DNA of 27,027 nt from JBBTVI01 sp038063315 (GCA_038063315.1 JBBTVI010000025.1:1-27027); one strand, 5' to 3'. Numbered from the stretch's first letter, positions 14,641 through 23,360 are shown. Numbers and translations are program-made. Notes: generated by a model from the letters alone, not told the origin.

Positions 14641-15789
14641 ATGGTAGGGGACAATAAAGCAAAATTAAAAATTATGTCGATCTTCGGCACGCGGCCGGAG
14701 ATTATTCGGCTTTCGCGGATTCTCTTAAAGCTCGATGAATATGTGGGTCATGTGATGGTCCACACGGGGCAGAGCTATGACTACGAGATGAATCAGGTGT
14801 TTTTTGATAATCTCGGTCTTCGTAAACCCGATTACTTTCTTGACGTAAAGGCGGATACGCTTGGCCAACAGATTGCGCATATTTTTGCAAAGAGTGAAGA
14901 GGTGCTAACGAAGGAGATGCCCGACGCGGTATTGATTCTCGGCGATACCAATAGCGCGCTCGCCGCGATCATCGCAAAACGGATGCACATTCCGGTTTTC
15001 CATATGGAGGCGGGAAATCGCGCTTTTGACGAGAATGTGCCGGAGGAAATTAACCGTCGCCTCGTGGACCACGCGAGCGATATCAATTTGTGTTACAGCG
15101 AGAACGCGCGGCAGAATTTGCTCCGGGAAGGAATTCATCCGGGAACGATTTATGTGACCGGCTCTCCCCTTGCGGAAGTGTTTGCGGCATACCGGAAGGG
15201 GATAGACGGTTCAAAAATTCTTCGCGCTCTTAAACTCGCGCCAAAAAAGTATTTCGTGGCGAGCATCCATCGGGAGGAGAACGTGGATTCCAAAAAGGCA
15301 TTGGTCAGTGTGATTGACGCGTTGAATGCCGTGGCGGAGCAATACCGGATGCCGATCATTATGAGCACTCATCCGCGTACACGGCAGCGCATCGAAGAAT
15401 ACAGGATCGTAGCGCATAAACTTATGATTTTTCACAAGCCATTCGGTTATTTTGACTATAATAAGTTGCAGCGTACGGCGTTTTGCGTGCTGTCTGACAG
15501 CGGGAGTATCTTTGAGGAGTCGGCGGTGATGGATTTTCCGGCGGTCCAGGTACGCGTGAGTTCCGAGCGGCCCGAGGCCTTTGACGAAGGCGCGGCAATT
15601 CTTTCCGGACGCGATAAGGAGACGATGCGCGCGGCGATTGCCGTGGTTATCGGCGAGCGCAAGAAGGGCGTTAAAATGAATGTGCCGGTCGCATACCGCG
15701 ACACGAATGTGTCGGGCAAAGTGTTGCGCCATATTGTTGGTCTTACAAAGATTGTTAAAGACCGCCGCGCATTGAACGGGTTTCTTTGA
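14641..15789 (+). CDS. capG: CapG-like UDP-N-acetyl sugar 2-epimerase
   Basis: A protein of 382 residues of the WecB/CapG family (GT-B fold). Motifs: FGTRPEIIRL near residue 15, HTGQSYDYEM, LGDTNSALAA, HMEAGNRAFDENVPEE, SIHREENVD and LSDSGSIFEES. The HMEAGNR-x-FD form is typical of CapG rather than of WecB. It converts the CapE/CapF product to UDP-L-FucNAc, so the pathway is complete in this window. ATG 14641 is fixed by its Shine-Dalgarno site; a farther-upstream frame start would lie inside the cupin gene. A terminator overlaps its end. Confidence 0.88.
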   Translation: MVGDNKAKLKIMSIFGTRPEIIRLSRILLKLDEYVGHVMVHTGQSYDYEMNQVFFDNLGLRKPDYFLDVKADTLGQQIAHIFAKSEEVLTKEMPDAVLILGDTNSALAAIIAKRMHIPVFHMEAGNRAFDENVPEEINRRLVDHASDINLCYSENARQNLLREGIHPGTIYVTGSPLAEVFAAYRKGIDGSKILRALKLAPKKYFVASIHREENVDSKKALVSVIDALNAVAEQYRMPIIMSTHPRTRQRIEEYRIVAHKLMIFHKPFGYFDYNKLQRTAFCVLSDSGSIFEESAVMDFPAVQVRVSSERPEAFDEGAAILSGRDKETMRAAIAVVIGERKKGVKMNVPVAYRDTNVSGKVLRHIVGLTKIVKDRRALNGFL

Positions 15790-15806
15790 CGTTAGCCCGT
15801 TTTTTT
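15775..15806 (+). terminator. Rho-independent terminator overlapping the end of capG
   Basis: AACGGG (15775-15780) pairs with CCCGTT (15796-15801) across a 15-nt loop and runs into seven T (15800-15806). It would end the cap operon just before repeat copy D. Confidence 0.65.
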
Positions 15807-15819
15807 CGTACGATGACGC

Positions 15820-15992
15820 TATGGCCCTATAAAAACAAAATGACGGTTTTGGCAGAATAAAGATTCTCTCCGGTTGTCACCCCCGCGGAGGCGGGGGTCC
15901 AGGTTCTGCCTTATCGAAGAAAAAAACCTGGATTCCCGCCTTCGCGGGAATGACAAAAACAAAAGGGACATTTTGTTTAACATTGCTATACT
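15820..15992 (+). mobile_element. Copy D of the double-hairpin element, best preserved
   Basis: The left end TATGGCCCTATAAAAACAAA (15820 onward) and the reverse complement of the right end, TATAGCAATGTTAAACAAA, form imperfect terminal inverted repeats of about 25 nt around the 81-nt core (15875-15955). Core arms CCAGGTT/AACCTGG pair perfectly. The right end carries GGGACA (15965-15970), 16 nt, then TATACT (15987-15992), a promoter-like pair touching the next ATG. It shows no coding capacity and no clear target-site duplication. Confidence 0.75.
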
Positions 15993-16589
15993 ATGCCCAA
16001 AGCGGATTGGAAAAAGAGTACGGTGAAGAAAATATTTTCGGACGCCAAGCTATGGCCATGGAAAGATCGCGAGATCGAGAGCATTTTAGATGTTGCCTGC
16101 GGGTTGTCGCTCAAGTCCAAATTTCTGCCGGCCAAGATTCGCGTCGGCGTTGATATATATGAAAAATACTTTGATCACATTGAAGCGGACGTTCCGTATG
16201 TTGTGGTGAAATACGATGTGCGGAAACTCCGCGATATCTTTGTTCCCAGAAGTTTTGATCTCGTGATCGGAATTGACATACTGGAACATTTGCAAAAGCG
16301 GGAGGGACTGGCTCTGATGCGCCAGTGCGAGGAAATCGCAAAAAAAGCAGTCGTTTTTGAAACGACAAAGGGTTTTTCTCCGCAGAATATTGATATCTGG
16401 GGATACGGAGGTCATCACTGGCAAACGCATCGGTCGGGCTGGGAGGTCGGCGAATTCAAAAAAATGGGATATAAGACCGTTGTGCGCGATTACAAAATGA
16501 GCGATGTCAGGCGCCATACAGAAATCGATGTCAAGCCGGAGATTCAGCTGGTCGCTGCGATAAAATTCATTGGAGGTCCGCGCCGGTGA
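15993..16589 (+). CDS. Class I SAM-dependent methyltransferase
   Basis: A protein of 198 residues with the SAM-binding segment ILDVACGLSLKSKFL at about residues 30-44, IRVGVDIYEKYF (acidic strand-2 residue), FDLVIGIDILEHLQK and AVVFETTKG. The acceptor is unknown. The ATG at 15993 abuts the TATACT box of repeat copy D; if transcription starts seven bases after the box, the real start would be the in-frame GTG at 16023, which still leaves the SAM domain whole. It overlaps the region of the following start only slightly, and the next gene starts eight bases after its stop. Confidence 0.75.
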   Translation: MPKADWKKSTVKKIFSDAKLWPWKDREIESILDVACGLSLKSKFLPAKIRVGVDIYEKYFDHIEADVPYVVVKYDVRKLRDIFVPRSFDLVIGIDILEHLQKREGLALMRQCEEIAKKAVVFETTKGFSPQNIDIWGYGGHHWQTHRSGWEVGEFKKMGYKTVVRDYKMSDVRRHTEIDVKPEIQLVAAIKFIGGPRR

Positions 16590-16596
16590 GAATGTT

Positions 16597-17574
16597 ATGG
16601 AGGCAAACGAAAAAGAACTGAGCATTTGTTCCATATATCATTCGCCGCAGACGAGGCGGCTGCTCGAACTCAATCGCGATTTCGCCGCGCGGATGAACCG
16701 CCACAACAAATGGGTTTGGATTGCAGGAGACAATACGCCGGCGAACGCGCCGTCGCCCATTGATGAGACAAAATTTACTCCCGTGCGTGGCGCGGATATG
16801 GCGGAATTGAAACGTCGCTATCCGCGACGTATTGCGGACGAGAAGGGTTTTGCGAGTTTCCATCTGGCCGCCGCCACGCAAAAATGCATTCAGGCCGTGC
16901 GAACGCGATGGCTCGTGATTCACGACAACGACCTTTTTGTCGTGCGGCCGGATTGGATGTCGGAGATTATCGGATATATGGAGGGCAACAATCTCGGTTT
17001 TTTCGGCGTGACATGGCCCGCGTATCGCCATACGACATACCGTTATTTTCCCTGCCCGCATTTCTTTTTTGTTGATCTGGATAGCGTGGATAAGGAGTGT
17101 CTGTATTTTTATCCGTCGCTTGAGCAGATCTCTGTGCCGCGGTTTCTCCGGTTTCGTGGCATGAATTTTTTGAAAAAATGGCAGAGGATCGGAAAATCCC
17201 GCGATGGGGGATATTTTTTGTACCGCCAGTTTTTCCGCAGCGGAATCCGATTTGAATATGCGCAAAATGTTTTTCGTTCCAAAAAAGACGCGTCGCGGAC
17301 ATTCGGCATAGCGGAGAATATTATCCGGCGTATACTTCCGGATCAATGGCTTTTTGCGCCAAAGCGACGCGGATATTATACGGAAACGGCGTTTAAGGAT
17401 GCGGACTATCCGGATATGCGGGGATTCGGCGCCGAGGAATTTTTCTGGCGCGGCTCGCCCTTTGCCTTTCATTTGTATAAGGCAAAGGCGCGATGGTTCG
17501 GAAATGACTTTAACGCGGGAATAGAGAGGTTGTCGCGCGTTCTCGATATTTTTGCATCGCGCGCCGGGCGATGA
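16597..17574 (+). CDS. Putative GT-A-type glycosyltransferase
   Basis: A protein of 325 residues without membrane helices. The pattern ICSIYHSPQTRRLLELNRDF opens a nucleotide-sugar-binding fold; VIHDND at residues 107-112 is a D-x-D metal motif, and a late FHLYKAKARWFG supplies a conserved His. These fit a retaining or inverting GT-A glycosyltransferase that adds one sugar to the surface glycan in the cytoplasm. ATG 16597 is chosen over an in-frame TTG at 16570 that lies within the previous gene. No close family name comes to mind. Confidence 0.6.
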   Translation: MEANEKELSICSIYHSPQTRRLLELNRDFAARMNRHNKWVWIAGDNTPANAPSPIDETKFTPVRGADMAELKRRYPRRIADEKGFASFHLAAATQKCIQAVRTRWLVIHDNDLFVVRPDWMSEIIGYMEGNNLGFFGVTWPAYRHTTYRYFPCPHFFFVDLDSVDKECLYFYPSLEQISVPRFLRFRGMNFLKKWQRIGKSRDGGYFLYRQFFRSGIRFEYAQNVFRSKKDASRTFGIAENIIRRILPDQWLFAPKRRGYYTETAFKDADYPDMRGFGAEEFFWRGSPFAFHLYKAKARWFGNDFNAGIERLSRVLDIFASRAGR

Positions 17575-17583
17575 GAAACAAGC

Positions 17584-18615
17584 ATGGAAAATCCTGCATC
17601 AACCGATGAGAAAATTTTCTGCTGGTGCCTTCGACGCCGCCGAGGCGAAGTGATTGCCGCATGGCGGAAACGGCCTTATAAAGACATGGAGGAATTTATG
17701 GCCGCGACCAAAATCGGAACGATTTGCACCTCCTGCCGCGCCGGACTGAAGCATCTGATTGAAGACGAGATACCGCGTTCGGACGGAAAACGCGTTGCTT
17801 TAGAGCAGCAACCCGTATCGCGCCCAGCCATTTATCGCAACAGGACCCCGCAGCAATTGGGTTGGTGGAAACGCATGCGCCGAATTCTCCGGAAATTCCG
17901 CCAGCGGAGCGCCATAATGAAGCAGCTGGATTTCCATATGGTCTGGCGGGGCGATGATGGATTCGACAGCAGCGTGACAGTCGCGAATCTAGACAATCCG
18001 GATTTTCCGCACGCGTTGATTGATCTTTCCTGTACCTTGACGTGGTACGACCAAAACGGACAGATGTGGCACCGCAGGGTATATCCGCTTCCCCGCAATG
18101 CCGTTGTGACGGTCTCAGCGCGAGAGTGCCGCACAGGCCTTCAGCCAGAAGCGGCGAAAAAAATTCTCTACGGTTTGGTCCACGCCGCATTTTATCCAAT
18201 GCGGAGGCGCGACGCGCGGCATTGGAAAGCCGGTTCCACCCGTCCTTATATCTCCTATACGAAAGAGGGGAGGCGCTTCACCATTCATGAAAAATCCCTC
18301 TGTTTCGATACCCCAAGAGTCGTCCCCGGCATTGACGGAAGGTCGTTTCAAACTACTATCCTCGCCATCGCGAACATAGAATCCAAATCGGGAACCGTAT
18401 CGGTGACCGCACGGGGGCGCGATAAAAACGAGACGCAGACATTGCGTTTTGCGCCGTCTTCGGCGGTTCTCTATCCTCTCCCGGATACCGTTTCCGGAAC
18501 GCCGGTGACAGAAGTCGAAATGCTCTCGGATATCGCGATTTCGGGATACCAATTTTTTTGTAATAAGAAGAGCGGACTCATCGCTGTTCAGCATATTGTA
18601 AAAGAGGGAAACTAA
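17584..18615 (+). CDS. BFD-type [2Fe-2S] domain fused to beta-rich modules
   Basis: A protein of 343 residues. Residues 11-58 match a BFD-like [2Fe-2S]-binding domain: C13-x-C15, GEVIAAW, then C48-x2-C51 with IGTICTSCRAGL. A basic linker follows (about 65-115), then two beta-rich segments at roughly 118-175 and 250-310, each with a strand ending in N-x-[ED]/N-I, an inner glycine turn and a P-x-S/N-A-V strand (FAPSSAVLYPLP). Similar segments occur in the gene after the mobile element. BFD domains usually hand electrons to or sense iron in ferritin or nitrogen enzymes; finding one in a glycan locus is unusual. I do not recognise the beta part. Its TAA stop is the left flank of element E. Confidence 0.6.
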   Translation: MENPASTDEKIFCWCLRRRRGEVIAAWRKRPYKDMEEFMAATKIGTICTSCRAGLKHLIEDEIPRSDGKRVALEQQPVSRPAIYRNRTPQQLGWWKRMRRILRKFRQRSAIMKQLDFHMVWRGDDGFDSSVTVANLDNPDFPHALIDLSCTLTWYDQNGQMWHRRVYPLPRNAVVTVSARECRTGLQPEAAKKILYGLVHAAFYPMRRRDARHWKAGSTRPYISYTKEGRRFTIHEKSLCFDTPRVVPGIDGRSFQTTILAIANIESKSGTVSVTARGRDKNETQTLRFAPSSAVLYPLPDTVSGTPVTEVEMLSDIAISGYQFFCNKKSGLIAVQHIVKEGN

Positions 18616-18768
18616 GAAACTGTTGAAAAAGTCATTGCGAGGAGCAGCAGCGACGAAGCAATCCATGCAGCCCTTTACTGTATGTCGCATAAACTGGATT
18701 GCTTCGCTCCCCCTCGACGGACTCGTGGTCGCTCGCAATGACGGATGGGGGTCTTTCGCAACAGTTTC
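18616..18768 (+). mobile_element. MITE-like element E flanked by TAA
   Basis: A 153-bp non-coding element. The ends GAAACTGTTGAAAAAG (18616-18631) and CTTTCGCAACAGTTTC (18753-18768) are inverted repeats with 14 of 16 matches. TAA stands on both outer sides (18613-18615 and 18769-18771), a possible 3-bp target duplication. Inside, GTCATTGCGAG ... GCAATCCA and TGGATTGC ... CTCGCAATGAC (18631-18742) form a second, larger inverted repeat. The left TAA is the stop codon of the upstream gene. Confidence 0.75.
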
Positions 18769-18780
18769 TAAGTTGATGAT

Positions 18781-19557
18781 ATGTATTACATTCCCGAAGT
18801 ATCCCCATTGCTCGACCGCACGACCTACGCGATTAAAATCGCATTTATTCTGCCGCTGATGCTTGAGGAGTTGCGCGAGCGTCATCACGGGACCATCCAT
18901 CATACGGTAACAGTCAGAGTTTTTCTTAACGGCGGGAGCGCGCCGGTGGAGGTGGCCGCGCATTTTCCAGATTGCCGTCCGAACCGCAATTACTCCTTTT
19001 TTCTGAATCCGCTTTTGGAAAAAGTCGGCGTTGGGCCGCACGACGACGGCTTTTTTGTCATTGAAGGAAAATCAGAGGCGACGTTTCCGCTCCCGAGCGT
19101 TCTCAAGACCATCGGACATTGGGTCGCGTACATGAACGGCAATACGTATGTCGTGACGCCCTCCAATGTTCAGTACGCGAGCGCGCGGCTCGACTACGGG
19201 ACTGCGGCGCCATTGAAAATTTTCGACTATTTCGGCAGTGTGGAGACGAATGAAACTATGGACACCCGTGTTGCATTGATTAACCCGTATGTGGGACGCG
19301 TGGAGACGTCGTTCATCATGGTTGGACGAAATGCCAAAAAAGATGCCGTTGACATGGAGCTTGCGCCGTTTTCCGCCACATGGATCGCGCTCGAAACCAT
19401 TGCAAGGCAAAAGGGCATTTTTCCTTTTGAGGGAACGGTCCGATTTCTTTCTTCGCACCGCATCATCCCTTTTATTTTCTTTTGGGACAGGAAGCTCGAC
19501 ACGTATTACAGCATGGATCACACCATGCCGTGGACATACCGAAAAATTGTTCCTTAA
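18781..19557 (+). CDS. Beta-rich protein of unknown function
   Basis: A protein of 258 residues with no signal peptide, no cysteine motif and no membrane helix. It is rich in alternating strands, with HHTVTVRVFLNG, VALINPYVGRVETSFIMVG and MELAPFSATWIALE. The pattern N-P followed by a V/L strand, a G turn and P-x-S-A-T-W resembles the beta segments of the preceding BFD-fusion protein, so the two may share a module and come from the same system. A carbohydrate-binding or scaffolding role is only a guess. The start lies 10 bases after the flank of element E and has no strong ribosome site. Confidence 0.55.
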   Translation: MYYIPEVSPLLDRTTYAIKIAFILPLMLEELRERHHGTIHHTVTVRVFLNGGSAPVEVAAHFPDCRPNRNYSFFLNPLLEKVGVGPHDDGFFVIEGKSEATFPLPSVLKTIGHWVAYMNGNTYVVTPSNVQYASARLDYGTAAPLKIFDYFGSVETNETMDTRVALINPYVGRVETSFIMVGRNAKKDAVDMELAPFSATWIALETIARQKGIFPFEGTVRFLSSHRIIPFIFFWDRKLDTYYSMDHTMPWTYRKIVP

Positions 19558-19562
19558 ACATT

Positions 19563-20945
19563 TTGCCCGCAGCGATACCATCCAATACAATCCGTGACGT
19601 TGTTGGGAATGCCCTCTATGCGTCCGGCGGGACGCTCCTGATCCGCGCATTGTCGGTTATCGGATATGCCATAACGATTCAGCGGCTCACGCTGCACGAT
19701 TTCGGCGTCGTCACGCTCGTCCTCTCGTTTTTGGCTCCTGCCGGAGCTATAGTTTTTTTCGGCTTCGAGCAGCAATTTACGTCGAGCGTTGCCGCGGCGC
19801 GCGGAGAACAAAACATCGCTCGCCTCAAAGGACTCACCCGCGAGTTTTATATTGTTGTCGGGGCGCTCCTCATCGGATTTTGCGCTGCCGCGTATTTTGG
19901 GCGTACGATCATCGCGCGCTATTATGACGTCTATCTTTTCCAGTATTTCGGGGTCGCCCTTTTTCTCGCGGCGGTACAAATCGTCTTAAATGGCATTCAG
20001 GGATTTCTCCATGGATACGAGAAATTCAAATCGCTCGTGCGGGTACAGGTGACGGAGACCGCGGTCCGGAACATCCTCATCATTTTGTTGATTGCGCGGC
20101 TTGATATCGGGATGGTCCTCCTCATTCATGGCATTGCGAAACTCTCCGGCATCGGTATGGGCCTCTGGCGCGCCCTGCCATCTGTTGTGGATCTTTGGCG
20201 TATGCCCGAGCGTCCCGAACGCCGGGTTCTCGTCGGGATCATCCGCAAATATGGCAAGTGGGAGATTGCACGTTTCTTTTTTGCGCAACTCCTGAGCCCG
20301 TTGCAGGTCTGGATCGTTAAAGTATTCGTCAGCACCGAAGGGGTGGCGATTTTTGATTTCGCGCGCAGGGTCTATAGTTTCGCCCACGCGCTTTTTGATG
20401 TGAAGGGAATTCTATTCCCGTTGATTTCACGGACCATCAGGCAAAAGCGCGCCTCCGAACGGTTAGTGCTCAAGATTAAAAAGTACATGCTGCTCTATTA
20501 CGCCATTGTCTATGTTGTGATGCTTGCAATGCTTCCAGTGGCAACGCGCCTGCTTTTTCCGAAATATTACCCTGAGATCACAGTTGCGTATCTTGCGCTG
20601 TTGCATCTTTTTATTGAAGGATATAAATTAGGGCAAGCAGCGTTTCTCTATGGTCTCCGGCTGCAGAAATTTCAATTTGCCGTGCTGCCCGTCGGCGTCG
20701 CGCTCCAAATTACGCTCGACATTTCTTTTGTCATGATCCTCGGCGTCAGCGGCATGATGCTTTCCTGGCACATTCAGGCGCTCATCATGGGCGTACTGAC
20801 TGATCGGTATCTGGCCACGCGCCATGGTGTGCACTTGTGGGATTTTGGAGCGATGATCCGGTTTGACGCATATGACGAGCGCGCATTGCGTTATTTAAAG
20901 CGGCGCTTTGCGCGTTTTCCTATCATACGCCGATTATTGAAATAA
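19563..20945 (+). CDS. Wzx-like polysaccharide flippase (second copy)
   Basis: An integral membrane protein of about 460 residues, MOP/Wzx type, with 12-14 hydrophobic helices. Segments GKWEIAR, VWIVKVFVST, VAIFDFARRVYS and ILFPLISR parallel the flippase at 10899-12260, so they are paralogues with moderate divergence. I place the start at TTG 19563, six bases after the previous stop, because the longer frame would overlap the upstream gene by 76 bases and its extra residues look like antisense-like noise; this start is uncertain. It would flip a second lipid-linked glycan or the same one at another stage. Confidence 0.8.
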   Translation: MPAAIPSNTIRDVVGNALYASGGTLLIRALSVIGYAITIQRLTLHDFGVVTLVLSFLAPAGAIVFFGFEQQFTSSVAAARGEQNIARLKGLTREFYIVVGALLIGFCAAAYFGRTIIARYYDVYLFQYFGVALFLAAVQIVLNGIQGFLHGYEKFKSLVRVQVTETAVRNILIILLIARLDIGMVLLIHGIAKLSGIGMGLWRALPSVVDLWRMPERPERRVLVGIIRKYGKWEIARFFFAQLLSPLQVWIVKVFVSTEGVAIFDFARRVYSFAHALFDVKGILFPLISRTIRQKRASERLVLKIKKYMLLYYAIVYVVMLAMLPVATRLLFPKYYPEITVAYLALLHLFIEGYKLGQAAFLYGLRLQKFQFAVLPVGVALQITLDISFVMILGVSGMMLSWHIQALIMGVLTDRYLATRHGVHLWDFGAMIRFDAYDERALRYLKRRFARFPIIRRLLK

Positions 20946-20946
20946 G

Positions 20947-22323
20947 ATGAAAACCATCGTCCTGACAATTTCACGCGGGTCCATTGCGCGCATGTTTCTC
21001 CAGAATGATTTCTACCGGATTTTGCGCGAGAGGCGGCGCATTGTCATTTTGACACCTGCATACCAAAACGAGCGTTTTATAAAGGAATTCGCGCATCCGA
21101 ATGTCTCATTCGCGCCGCTCGAGGAAATCAAGTGGGGCAGGATGGACAATTGGGTATACAACGCGAGCCGTCTTTTGATTTGGAATCCGTCGGTTGACGT
21201 GCGGATCCGCTACGGCATTTTCTCGGACGAAAAAGTCCGGCCCCGGCCGGTCTATTACGCGGTCAAAGGCATTGCGCTCGCACTCCGCCGCTTTCGTTTT
21301 CTCCGCGATTGGCTGCGCGCGTTTGACGCGCGATTTCTCCAGAAAGACGTGGTGCGCCAGTACCGCGCGTTGCTTGAGAGGGAGCGAGCCGACTTCGTTT
21401 TGTCCACGAACCCGGTTGGTGTCGAGGAGGCGGCGCTTCTTAAAGCCGCGCGTGAGCTGGGTATACGCCACTGGGTTATTCCCAAGAGTTGGGATAATTT
21501 TCCCAAAAGCGGCCTCCGCGCGAAAGGGGAGCGGGTCGCGGCCTGGAATCTGCAAACCAAAGATGAGGCAATGCGCTATCAGAATTATGCCGCGTCGGAC
21601 GTTGATGTTATCGGCATGATGCATTACGATGATCTTCTGGATCCCGGCAGGCGTTGGGACAGGGCGGAATTCTGCCGCGCATACGGTCTTAGTCCGGATC
21701 GCAAAATTATCCTATTTGGATCCGGCGGGAAGTATTTCCGGCACGATTCCGACATCGCGATGATGCTTGTCGAGATGATCGAGAAAAACGAGCTGGCCGA
21801 GCCGTGTACGCTTTTGATCCGTCCGCACTTCGGTTTCCACGCGGACGAAAAGAAGTATCTGCATTTGGTCGGCCGGGCGCATATCGCGGTGGATCTTTTC
21901 CACCAGCCGCCGGAAGGGGGGTTCAAGGACAACTGGGATTATTCGGATGCTTTCACCGAGCGGTGGGTCAACAGCATTGCACACGCCTCGGTCATTATCG
22001 GCACACATTCATCGCTGAGCGTGGATGCGGCTGCGCTCGACAAGCCCGCGATCTCGATCGCGTTCGACGGACTGGCAAAAGACCTCCCGTATGAAAAATC
22101 AGTCATCCGCACGTACGTTGATTATTATCGGAATGTCGTCGAGACAGGAGGGACGCGCATGGTCTACGGCCGCGATGAGTTGCGCGCCGCGGTTAATGCG
22201 TACTTGCGCGATCCGGGACAGGACCGGGAGGGGAGGAAGAAACTGCGCGAGCGCTACGCGGAGCCGCTCGACGGCAAGGCCGGGCAACGACTCGCGGATC
22301 TTTTGTTTAATGCGACATTATGA
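20947..22323 (+). CDS. Putative GT-B-type glycosyltransferase
   Basis: A protein of 458 residues. The N-terminal half has a Rossmann-like start (IVLTISRGSIARMFL), ADFVLSTNPVGVEEAALLKA and HWVIPKSWDNFP; the C-terminal half has KIILFGSGGKYF, LLIRPHFGFH and a terminal GTHSSLSVDAAALDKPAIS, which resembles the donor-binding site of GT-B enzymes such as those making capsule and teichoic-acid-like polymers. No membrane segments. It starts one base after the flippase stop and its own end overlaps the next start as ATGA (22320-22323). The acceptor and the sugar are unknown. Confidence 0.65.
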   Translation: MKTIVLTISRGSIARMFLQNDFYRILRERRRIVILTPAYQNERFIKEFAHPNVSFAPLEEIKWGRMDNWVYNASRLLIWNPSVDVRIRYGIFSDEKVRPRPVYYAVKGIALALRRFRFLRDWLRAFDARFLQKDVVRQYRALLERERADFVLSTNPVGVEEAALLKAARELGIRHWVIPKSWDNFPKSGLRAKGERVAAWNLQTKDEAMRYQNYAASDVDVIGMMHYDDLLDPGRRWDRAEFCRAYGLSPDRKIILFGSGGKYFRHDSDIAMMLVEMIEKNELAEPCTLLIRPHFGFHADEKKYLHLVGRAHIAVDLFHQPPEGGFKDNWDYSDAFTERWVNSIAHASVIIGTHSSLSVDAAALDKPAISIAFDGLAKDLPYEKSVIRTYVDYYRNVVETGGTRMVYGRDELRAAVNAYLRDPGQDREGRKKLRERYAEPLDGKAGQRLADLLFNATL

Positions 22324-23303
22324 AAATTGTCAATTTCGATGTCGAAAATTATCCCAGGGAGGCGCTTGAAAAACTGAGTCGCGTCGGAACATTGGTTTAC
22401 GGACCCGGGAGCTACTGGAAAGAACCGTCCGAGGATGCTTGGATTGAATTATCACGGATTGTTGAGAACGCTGAAGTCCTCATTGTAAGAATGAATCATC
22501 GCATTGACCGCGACCTCATTAATGCCGCGCCGCGGTTGCAAATCGTTGCAAGCGCAACCACGGGATTGAATCATATTGACGAGGCGGCGCTTCGGGAGCG
22601 CAATATTAAATTGATTTCGCTCAAAGGCGAGCGCGATTTTCTCATGGAGATTCGCAGCACTCCGGAGTTGACGTTCGGACTTATGCTCGCGCTCTTGCGA
22701 AATATTCCTGCGGCGTTTGAGGATGTGAAAAACGGGCATTGGAACAATAATGCGTTTCAAGGCAGGGAGCTCTACGGAAAGACCCTCGGGATTGTTGGAT
22801 TCGGCCGGGTGGGAACCATTGCTGCGCGCATCGCGAAGGGGTTCGGCATGCATGTCGTTGCAGTGGACCCGTACGTGGACGTTCTGAGATTTACCGAGGA
22901 GAACGTAACCCAAGCAACGTTGCCAGAGGTTTTGGAACAAAGCGATATCGTCTCTATCCACGCGGCATTCACTCCGGAAACCAAAAATATGATAGGTCAA
23001 GCAGAATTTTTGCGGATGAAGCCGGGCGCATATTTCATCAACACGGCACGGGGAGAGATCGTTGCCGAAGTAGCGCTGCTTGAAGCGTTAGAAAAGGGCC
23101 AGATTGCCGGAGCGGCGCTCGATGTGCTCGCGAACGAGCATCGTTTTTTCGGTGACGTGCTGAAAGGGCACCCGTTCGTGGGATATGCGAAGACGCATCC
23201 TAATCTTCTTATTGTCCCTCATATCGGCGGCATGGCGCGCGAATCAGTGGAGAAAACGAGCGCATTCATCGCCGACAAAGTCATCGCAGCGCTAAAAATG
23301 TAG
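22320..23303 (+). CDS. NAD-dependent D-2-hydroxyacid dehydrogenase
   Basis: A protein of 327 residues of the 3-phosphoglycerate-dehydrogenase-like family. The NAD loop is LGIVGFGRVGTIAARIA; the catalytic set is visible as R in NTARGE, the E in the VLANEH segment, and the His in IVPHIGG. Substrates in the family include 3-phosphoglycerate, lactate and glyoxylate. In glycan loci such enzymes often supply a hydroxyacid or keto-acid used as a decoration, for example a lactyl or glyceryl group. It is coupled to the GT-B gene by a four-base overlap, so it is probably part of the same glycan operon. Confidence 0.82.
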   Translation: MKIVNFDVENYPREALEKLSRVGTLVYGPGSYWKEPSEDAWIELSRIVENAEVLIVRMNHRIDRDLINAAPRLQIVASATTGLNHIDEAALRERNIKLISLKGERDFLMEIRSTPELTFGLMLALLRNIPAAFEDVKNGHWNNNAFQGRELYGKTLGIVGFGRVGTIAARIAKGFGMHVVAVDPYVDVLRFTEENVTQATLPEVLEQSDIVSIHAAFTPETKNMIGQAEFLRMKPGAYFINTARGEIVAEVALLEALEKGQIAGAALDVLANEHRFFGDVLKGHPFVGYAKTHPNLLIVPHIGGMARESVEKTSAFIADKVIAALKM

Positions 23304-23325
23304 TGAATCATCAATGGATTTTTCT

Positions 23326-23354
23326 TTGACACTGGAATGCGCTATATTTATACT
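23326..23354 (+). promoter_or_regulatory. Strong sigma-70-type promoter of the TylF-like gene
   Basis: TTGACA (23326-23331), 17-nt spacer, TATACT (23349-23354). ATG 23361 starts exactly six nt after the -10 box and no ribosome site precedes it, so the transcript is predicted to be leaderless. This also shows the true start is 23361, not an upstream in-frame codon within the promoter. Confidence 0.8.
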
Positions 23355-23360
23355 ACAAGC

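Noticed and set aside
949..15955. CRISPR array
   Set aside because: The repeats are dispersed kilobases apart, contain two hairpins each and have no regular spacers; no cas gene is present.
16567..17472. 301-codon minus-strand open frame
   Set aside because: It is fully antisense to a better-supported glycosyltransferase gene and shows no family motif.
18115..19041. 308-codon minus-strand open frame
   Set aside because: It is antisense to two + strand genes and crosses mobile element E, so it cannot be an old conserved gene.
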